From Desulfovibrionaceae bacterium (GTDB taxonomy: Bacteria; Desulfobacterota; Desulfovibrionia; Desulfovibrionales; Desulfovibrionaceae), in the NCBI GenBank assembly GCA_030539415.1, contig JAUNSE010000004.1:5083-23293 (forward strand): DNA of 18,211 bases, read 5' to 3'. Shown piece after piece: positions 13,770 to 18,211 of this stretch. Under the pieces are notes generated by a model. The model was not told the origin of the DNA. It ran no database searches and worked only from the letters and a program-made list of their open reading frames with translations. The translations under genes and the position numbers were made by a program. Positions within the stretch are counted from its first letter, which is position 1; the number at the start of each line of letters is the position of its first letter.

Positions 13770-13805
13770 GGCCCGGCGGGGGAACGGAGAGAGCGGCCCG
13801 GCGGG
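13768..13805. repeat. Thirteen-base direct repeat with 25-base period
   Basis: GCGGCCCGGCGGG occurs at 13768-13780 and again at 13793-13805. The GC-rich composition makes chance recurrence easier, so the significance is uncertain. Confidence 0.4.
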
Positions 13806-13821
13806 CCGGCTCTGCACGGGG

Positions 13822-13840
13822 CCGCATGCCGGGCATGCGG
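13822..13840. repeat. Perfect 19-base palindrome (9+1+9), candidate operator
   Basis: CCGCATGCC and GGCATGCGG flank a single central G. The one-base centre is too tight for a good RNA hairpin loop but suits a protein dimer site. It lies in the middle of the divergent intergenic region and could serve either direction. Confidence 0.5.
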
Positions 13841-13914
13841 AGGCTCGTCCCGAATTCGTCCGTACAGAATACAATATCAGCTTAGCCGCACAAAAGAAAC
13901 AGCCGTCATCGAAA

Positions 13915-14033
13915 GGCAAGAATTTTGTACCGGCCCCGGCCACGCGCGCCGCCCGCGCCGGGGCTTGCCTGCACCGCGGCGCGTGCGTACAAAGGCAGAA
14001 AATTACGGCAGGCAATCTTGCCGGAGCGATTTT
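13915..14033 (+). promoter_or_regulatory. Attenuator-like structured leader upstream of thiD
   Basis: Four complementary segments alternate along the presumed leader: GGCAAG (13915-13920), CTTGCCTGC (13964-13972), GCAGGCAA (14008-14015) and CTTGCC (14017-14022). The second can pair with the first or, over eight bases, with the third; the third can instead pair with the fourth, and that local hairpin (CGGCA/TGCCG, 14006-14023) is followed by TTTT at 14030-14033. A separate GC stem (13933-13940 with 13957-13964) and an enclosing TTTGTAC/GTACAAA pairing (13924-13930 with 13987-13993) are also possible. This looks like a terminator/antiterminator choice but does not show the TPP riboswitch consensus. 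The segments are seen directly; regulation is inference. Confidence 0.35.
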
Positions 14034-14059
14034 CCCCACCCGGGGCATGGAGGCTGATT

Positions 14060-14863
14060 ATGCGCATACCCAACATCCTGACCGCGGCCGGCTCTGATTC
14101 CGGCGGCGGAGCGGGCATTCAGGCAGACCTCAAGACGATCATGGCCATGGGCTGCTACGGCATGAGCGCCATCACGGCGCTGACGGCCCAGAACGGACTC
14201 GGCGTCACCGGCATCTTCCCCGCTTCGCCGGAGTTTGTCTCCCTGCAGATCGAGACCGTCGCCCAGGGCTTCGCCATCGACGCGGCCAAGACGGGCATGC
14301 TGTTCAACGCCGGCATCATCCGCGCCGTGGCGAAGGCCTTCGCCGGTCACAGCTTCCCGCTCGTGGTGGACCCGGTCTCGGTGGCGACCAGCGGCAGCCG
14401 TCTGCTCGAGGAGAGCGCCGTGGACTCCCTGATCCGGGACCTGCTGCCCCTTGCCGACATCGTCACCCCCAACATTCCCGAGGCGGAGATGCTGTCCGGC
14501 ATGGCGGTTGCCGATGTGGAAGGGCAGGCCGCCGCGGGCCGAAGAATTCTCGACCTCGGACCTGGCGCCGTGCTGGTCAAGGGCGGGCACAGACCCGGCA
14601 CCGACACGGTGACGGACGTGCTGGTGCTGCCCGGTCAGGACCCCGTCCTTCTGCCGCAGAAGAAGGTCGAGACAGGCAACACGCACGGCACCGGATGCAG
14701 CCTGTCGGCCGCCATCGCTTCCGGGCTCGGACAGGGGAAGAGCATGGCCGAGGCCGTCACCCAGGCTCAGGCCTTTCTCAACAGGGCGCTGCGCGAAAGC
14801 TACAATCCGGGAAAGGGATGCGGCCCGGTGAATCACGCGGCCGGCCTCTGCCGCAGGGACTAG
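14060..14863 (+). CDS. thiD: Hydroxymethylpyrimidine/phosphomethylpyrimidine kinase
   Basis: ThiD phosphorylates HMP to HMP-P and then HMP-PP, the pyrimidine half of thiamine. The 267-residue product is of normal length. The ribokinase-fold start reads LTAAGSDSGGGAGIQADLKT (residues 7-26), then AKTGML, a central VVDPVSVATSGSRL, the TPNIPEAEML block and the anion-hole/catalytic motif NTHGTGCSLSAAIA near residue 215, including the cysteine typical of ThiD. The ATG at 14060 has GGAGG six bases upstream; in-frame codons further upstream run through the leader and are not used. truA begins one base after the stop, so the two form an operon. No other thiamine genes are in the window. A plain pyridoxal kinase is less likely given the ThiD-like motifs. 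Confidence 0.93.
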   Translation: MRIPNILTAAGSDSGGGAGIQADLKTIMAMGCYGMSAITALTAQNGLGVTGIFPASPEFVSLQIETVAQGFAIDAAKTGMLFNAGIIRAVAKAFAGHSFPLVVDPVSVATSGSRLLEESAVDSLIRDLLPLADIVTPNIPEAEMLSGMAVADVEGQAAAGRRILDLGPGAVLVKGGHRPGTDTVTDVLVLPGQDPVLLPQKKVETGNTHGTGCSLSAAIASGLGQGKSMAEAVTQAQAFLNRALRESYNPGKGCGPVNHAAGLCRRD

Positions 14864-14864
14864 C

Positions 14865-15632
14865 ATGCGGCTGTGCCTGAAGCTCGCCTATGTCGGCACC
14901 GGCTACTACGGCTGGCAGGTGCAGGCGCAGGGGCAGGCTCTGCGCACCGTGCAGGGTCAGCTCGAGCGCGCCCTCGCCCTGCTTGCGCGGGAGCCGGTGC
15001 GGGCGCACGGCTCCGGCAGGACCGATGCCGGCGTGCACGCCGAGGAGCAGGTCTGCCACTGCGATTTCCCGGACGAGCGCTACGCGGCCATGAAGGACAT
15101 GCGCCACTCGCTCAACTCCCTGCTGCCCGACGACATCAGCGTCTACAGCGTGACGCCCGCGAAAGCGGATTTCCACGCCCGCTTCGACGCCCACACCAAG
15201 ACCTACCGCTACCAGTTCTGGCAGGACAGGGGCGCGGTGCCGCCTAGGCTCGCTCCCTATGTCTGGAAATGCGGCCCCCTGGATGCCGGACGCATGCAAG
15301 GCGCCCTGCCGCTGCTGCAGGGGAGGCATGACTTCGCCTGTCTGGCCAACGCCGGCACGGAGCGCGAGAGCACGGTGCGCGAAATACTGAGCCTCACGCT
15401 TGCCGAGACCAGGCCGCGGCCCGAGCTTGCCCCCATGCTTCTGCTCGATGTCACCGGACCGGGCTTTCTCAAGCAGATGGTGCGCAACATGGCCGGTCTG
15501 CTGGCCGACATAGGACGGGGACGGCTCGAGGCCCGGGACATACCGCGTTTTCTGGCCGGGCGCTCCATGGCCCTTGTGCCTTCGCCCACGGCGCCGGCCA
15601 GGGGGCTCACGCTGCTGAAGGTCACCTACTGA
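14865..15632 (+). CDS. truA: tRNA pseudouridine(38-40) synthase
   Basis: TruA converts uridines 38-40 in the anticodon stem-loop of tRNAs to pseudouridine. The 255-residue length is usual. The catalytic aspartate is Asp54 in GSGRTDAGVHA (residues 49-59). Other conserved blocks are YVGTGYYGWQVQ at the N-terminus, FHARFDAHTKTYRYQ, HDFACLAN and GPGFLKQMVRNMAGLL. The ATG follows the thiD stop by one base and has an AGGGA about six bases upstream. Its 3' end overlaps the convergent FliM-like gene by 11 bases, and no terminator is visible between them. Confidence 0.96.
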   Translation: MRLCLKLAYVGTGYYGWQVQAQGQALRTVQGQLERALALLAREPVRAHGSGRTDAGVHAEEQVCHCDFPDERYAAMKDMRHSLNSLLPDDISVYSVTPAKADFHARFDAHTKTYRYQFWQDRGAVPPRLAPYVWKCGPLDAGRMQGALPLLQGRHDFACLANAGTERESTVREILSLTLAETRPRPELAPMLLLDVTGPGFLKQMVRNMAGLLADIGRGRLEARDIPRFLAGRSMALVPSPTAPARGLTLLKVTY

Positions 15633-16452
15633 ACCGGCCGGAACGCTCCCCTCTGTCAGCGGGCTCGTCGCTCCAGGCCAGGAGGCATCTGCCGCGTACG
15701 GATTCTATCTCCATGGTGAAGCCGAGCACGCGCACCCTGTCTCTGGGCTCTGTCAGAAAAATGTCAGCGGCGCGCTCGACCTGCCGTCTGAACACGGCGC
15801 GGGGCAGGTCCCACGCGTCGGCCAGGCAGTCCGGCAGCACGGCGAGCAGGCGGCGCACCAGGATCAGATCCAGCGTGGTCAGCGTGCGCCTGCTCTCGGG
15901 CAGGACGCCCGCGCCAAGGCTGACATCGGCCAGCGCCTGGGCAAGCCCGGGATCGCAGTAGAACAGCAGGCGGGAGGCCAGCGGAGCCGCGCCCAGCAGG
16001 GCGAGGGCCGCCGGCTCGTCCAGCTCGGCCAGAAGCTCGCGGCAAAGGCACACAGTGTCCGAGCGGTGCTCGATGCAGACATAGGCTCCGGTCAGCCGGG
16101 CAAGTTCGCGCTCGAAGAGCGAGGCAAAGGCGCGCGCCCTGATGGCCGTGCCGTCGTCCGGGAGAGCCGCCTTCCGGGCCCGCCTGTCAGAAATATGAAC
16201 GGACTCCCTTCGTCCGCGTCCGGATGCGGCGGGCGCAGACAGGCCCGCACCGCCCGGATCGGTCTCCCCATCCGCGCCATCTTCCGCATCATCCTCTTCC
16301 CACTCGGCAGAGTCGTCTTCGGGAACGGCGTCGAAGTCCTCTCTTTTCCCGTCTTTTTTGTCCGCGTCAGCAGAGCCGGCCTCCTCCCCGTCCGGGGGGG
16401 CCAGCAGGAAATCCAGCTCTTCCTGGGTCAGCAATTTCCTTGTGGACTCCAA
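15622..16452 (-). CDS. FliM-like protein with CheY-binding-type N-terminus but no SpoA (FliN-like) domain
   Basis: FliM is the flagellar switch protein that binds CheY-P through its N-terminal peptide, FliG through its middle domain and FliN through its C-terminal SpoA domain. This 276-residue product begins with LLTQEELDFLL (residues 7-17), close to FliM's LSQxEIDxLL. An acidic linker (about 20-70) follows, then a middle domain (about 100-265) with FliM-type blocks: FERELARLTGAYVCIEH, LLFYCDPGLAQALADVSLGAG, RRTLTTLDLILVRRLL and VLGFTMEIESVRGRCLLAW. It stops there; the usual C-terminal ~80 residues are absent, and the stop overlaps truA, so no remnant follows. The start is TTG at 16452 with GGAG six bases upstream; no ATG would keep the N-terminal motif. 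It may be a FliM paralogue or regulatory variant. No other flagellar gene is nearby. Confidence 0.72.
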   Translation of the reverse strand: MESTRKLLTQEELDFLLAPPDGEEAGSADADKKDGKREDFDAVPEDDSAEWEEDDAEDGADGETDPGGAGLSAPAASGRGRRESVHISDRRARKAALPDDGTAIRARAFASLFERELARLTGAYVCIEHRSDTVCLCRELLAELDEPAALALLGAAPLASRLLFYCDPGLAQALADVSLGAGVLPESRRTLTTLDLILVRRLLAVLPDCLADAWDLPRAVFRRQVERAADIFLTEPRDRVRVLGFTMEIESVRGRCLLAWSDEPADRGERSGRFSR

Positions 16453-16505
16453 ATGACGCTCCGCTGCGGCAGAATGATGGGGCGGTTTTGCACGGACCTC
16501 AGGAA

Positions 16506-16534
16506 AATTTATGCAAAAAACCGGCCAATCGCAA
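16506..16534 (-). promoter_or_regulatory. Promoter candidate for the FliM-like gene
   Basis: On the minus strand TTGCGA (16529-16534), a 17-base spacer that includes a T-run, and TAAATT (16506-16511) resemble a sigma70-type promoter about 55 bases before the TTG start. I did not find a convincing sigma54 or sigma28 motif, which a flagellar class gene might have used. Confidence 0.45.
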
Positions 16535-16583
16535 CGAACGGCGGCCAGAGCCGGGGATAATCACAGTAACAGGCAGATATTTC

Positions 16584-18161
16584 ATGAAGATATACATTAA
16601 CAGACCATGGCTTGGAGAAGAGGGCGGCCTTGTCATCGAGACACCGGCCGGCGGCCCCCTTTATCAGGCTGTCTGGCTTTCCGGCAAAGTCGAGCCGGTG
16701 CCCCTGTGCGGCGGGATCGGCCGCTGCGGCCGCTGCCGCGTCCGCTTTCTGGCCGATTGCCCGGAAGCCGGGCCGGAGGAGCGTCAGATACTGGGCGATG
16801 AGGCCGTGCGTCAGGGCTGGCGTCTTGCCTGCCGCTGTCAGGTTCCTGACAGGGACGAGCTGCATCTGGAGCTTGCGAAGCCCGATGCCCGCCGCGGCGC
16901 CGGACGGACCATGGCTGCGGCGGACATCGTCCCCTGCGTCATGGCCGTCGACATCGGCACGACCTCCGTGGCCTGGCGCATGCTTGCGGAGGGCGACGGC
17001 CGCGTGCTGGCCGAAGGCGAGGACCTCAATCCGCAGGCCGGTGCCGGCGCGGATGTCATTTCCCGCATTGCCCTGGCGCTCACGCCCGGGGGCGCAGACC
17101 GCCTGGCCTCGCTCATCCGCGCCTATCTGGCCGACCGCTGCGCACCCTTCGGCACTGCCGTCAGAGGCGTGGTTGCCGCCGCGAACACGGCCATGACCGA
17201 GATACTGGCCGGCACCAGTGTCGAGGGGCTGGCCGGAGCGCCCTACCGCCTGTCCCTCGCCGGACACGAGACGCTGGACCTGCCCGGACTGCCGCCAGTC
17301 TATATTCCTCCCCTGCCGGCCCCGTTCGTGGGCGGCGATGTGACGGCCGGCCTGCTCTGGCTGGAGCGGAGCGGAACGCCCAAGCCCTATCTGCTGGCGG
17401 ACCTCGGCACCAACGGCGAGATTGCTCTGGTAACCGGGGACGGCCGTCTCTATCTCACCAGTGTGCCGCTCGGCCCCTCGCTGGAAGGCATCGGTCTGGA
17501 ATGCGGCGCGCTGGCCGGTCCGGACGTGCTGACCCAGTTCTCGCTCGGCCCCATGGGGCTTGCCGGACAGACGAGCGCGGGCCGGGCGCCTTCGCCGGGG
17601 ACGTTCGCCGCCGGCATCAGCGCCACGGGCTACCTGTCGCTCATCGAGGTGCTGCTCCGAAACGGCATCATGGACGAGGAGGGGCATCTGCCGGACATCG
17701 CCACACCGCCTGCCATGATGCCGCTGGCGCGCAAACTCGCGGCCCGCGTCGACAGAAGCTGGCAGGTGCCGCGCTTCATGGTCTCGGACAGCCTGTGGGT
17801 CTCGCTGCGGGACATAGAGGAGATACTGAAGGTCAAGGCGGCCTTCGGCGTGGCCGTGCAAAGCGTGCTGGAGGAGGCCGGCCTGGCTCCGAAGGATCTG
17901 GCCTGCCTGGCCATAGCCGGCGCGCTGGGCCGCTATGTGCGGCCGCAGACGCTGGAGCGGCTCGGCTTTGTGCCGCCCGGCACGGCGGCCCGGGTGAGGA
18001 CGGTCGGCAACACCTCTTTAGAAGGCGCCTGCCTGTTGGCGGCGAGTGAACGCGACAGGGAGACGCTGGCCGAATTCTGCAGTCGGGCGAAACTGCTGCA
18101 GCCGGCTCTGGACCCATCCTTCCACGCCCGCTATCTTGCAGCCATGCGCTTTGCCGGCTAG
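16584..18161 (+). CDS. ASKHA-domain ferredoxin-type protein, RACo-like (DUF4445)
   Basis: Proteins of this family use an N-terminal [2Fe-2S] domain and an ATPase domain of the ASKHA fold to reduce inactive Co(II) corrinoid proteins back to Co(I), for example beside corrinoid methyltransferases. The 525-residue product has cluster ligands Cys42, Cys48, Cys51 and Cys83 (LCGGIGRCGRC, then LACRC). The ASKHA phosphate-1 motif VMAVDIGTTSVAW begins near residue 117. Later blocks are LLADLGTNGEIAL, PLGPSLEGIGLECGA and LAIAGALGRYV. Usual members have about 600-640 residues, so this one is short by roughly 80-110, probably in the linker and insert regions. The ATG at 16584 is chosen because the ferredoxin domain starts there; its ribosome binding site is weak. 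No corrinoid protein or methyltransferase partner lies beside it in the window. Confidence 0.85.
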   Translation: MKIYINRPWLGEEGGLVIETPAGGPLYQAVWLSGKVEPVPLCGGIGRCGRCRVRFLADCPEAGPEERQILGDEAVRQGWRLACRCQVPDRDELHLELAKPDARRGAGRTMAAADIVPCVMAVDIGTTSVAWRMLAEGDGRVLAEGEDLNPQAGAGADVISRIALALTPGGADRLASLIRAYLADRCAPFGTAVRGVVAAANTAMTEILAGTSVEGLAGAPYRLSLAGHETLDLPGLPPVYIPPLPAPFVGGDVTAGLLWLERSGTPKPYLLADLGTNGEIALVTGDGRLYLTSVPLGPSLEGIGLECGALAGPDVLTQFSLGPMGLAGQTSAGRAPSPGTFAAGISATGYLSLIEVLLRNGIMDEEGHLPDIATPPAMMPLARKLAARVDRSWQVPRFMVSDSLWVSLRDIEEILKVKAAFGVAVQSVLEEAGLAPKDLACLAIAGALGRYVRPQTLERLGFVPPGTAARVRTVGNTSLEGACLLAASERDRETLAEFCSRAKLLQPALDPSFHARYLAAMRFAG

Positions 18162-18211
18162 AGCGTGTGGACACGAGTTGGATAGACTCGCGATCACACA
18201 AATTTTGCCCA

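Larger units (their letters stand above)
13679..14059. other. 381-base divergent intergenic region
   Basis: No convincing gene lies between the methyltransferase start and the thiD start; open frames here have poor coding character and no ribosome binding sites. The region holds a minus-strand promoter candidate, two perfect palindromes, a short direct repeat and, on the thiD side, a set of mutually complementary segments. No match to the TPP riboswitch consensus was found by eye. Confidence 0.7.

Noticed and set aside
13840..14059. TPP riboswitch before thiD
   Set aside because: I could not find the conserved CUGAGA and related core segments; the pairing present is of another kind.
16224..16583. 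N-terminal extension of the RACo-like frame by 120 codons
   Set aside because: Arg/Pro-rich translation antisense to the FliM-like gene; the ferredoxin domain starts at the ATG at 16584.
18162..18211. Small imperfect stem (CGAGT/ACTCG inside GTGTG/CACAC) after the RACo-like gene as terminator or attachment site
   Set aside because: Five-base stems and a window edge; downstream sequence is needed before calling it anything.
1..18211. tRNA, rRNA, CRISPR array, insertion sequence or prophage
   Set aside because: No cloverleaf sequence, regular repeat-spacer pattern, transposase or phage motif was seen on either strand.

Overview
The window is GC-rich, densely packed bacterial chromosome. Gene content suggests a Gram-negative anaerobe: a TolC-family outer membrane protein, RNase J, TruA, ThiD, DUF169 and YkgJ cysteine proteins, a RACo-type ASKHA/ferredoxin protein and a FliM-like protein. 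A Desulfovibrio-like member of the Desulfobacterota is my best guess. This is inference from gene content and composition; no rRNA or tRNA gene is present to settle it. I see no insertion sequence, integrase, CRISPR array or phage gene.

Layout. (1) 1-2775, plus strand: the 3' part of a TolC-family efflux protein, then RNase J. (2) 2878-4970, minus strand: a divergently promoted alpha/beta-hydrolase-like exported protein whose nucleophile position is glycine, followed by an unrecognised membrane-anchored protein with its own good sigma70-type promoter and a structured leader. (3) 5103-10812, plus strand: a DedA-family membrane protein, then a compact run of HpcH/HpaI aldolase, NAD-dependent epimerase, KdsB-like cytidylyltransferase, hexapeptide acyltransferase, HAD phosphatase and lipoprotein, closed by a strong bidirectional terminator at 10871-10894. 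(4) 10916-13678, minus strand: a four-gene operon of SAM methyltransferase, CoA-binding protein, YkgJ protein and DUF169 protein. (5) 13679-14059: the only gene-free stretch over 300 bases, with palindromes, a promoter candidate and a leader with alternative base pairing upstream of thiD. (6) 14060-15632, plus strand: thiD-truA. (7) 15622-16452, minus strand: a FliM-like protein lacking the C-terminal SpoA/FliN domain. (8) 16584-18161, plus strand: a short RACo-like protein.

The most coherent unit is the 5867-9746 cluster. An aldolase able to make a 3-deoxy-2-ketoacid sugar from pyruvate and an aldehyde, an oxidoreductase/epimerase, a phosphatase, a CMP-sugar synthetase and an acyltransferase together look like a pathway for a CMP-activated ulosonic acid other than KDO. 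The cytidylyltransferase keeps the nucleotide- and metal-binding motifs of KdsB but not the usual HxSGT(D/E)R motif, which fits a different sugar substrate. No glycosyltransferase lies in the window, so the acceptor is unknown. Other points worth attention are the hydrolase without its serine, the SpoA-less FliM homologue and the attenuator-like thiD leader.
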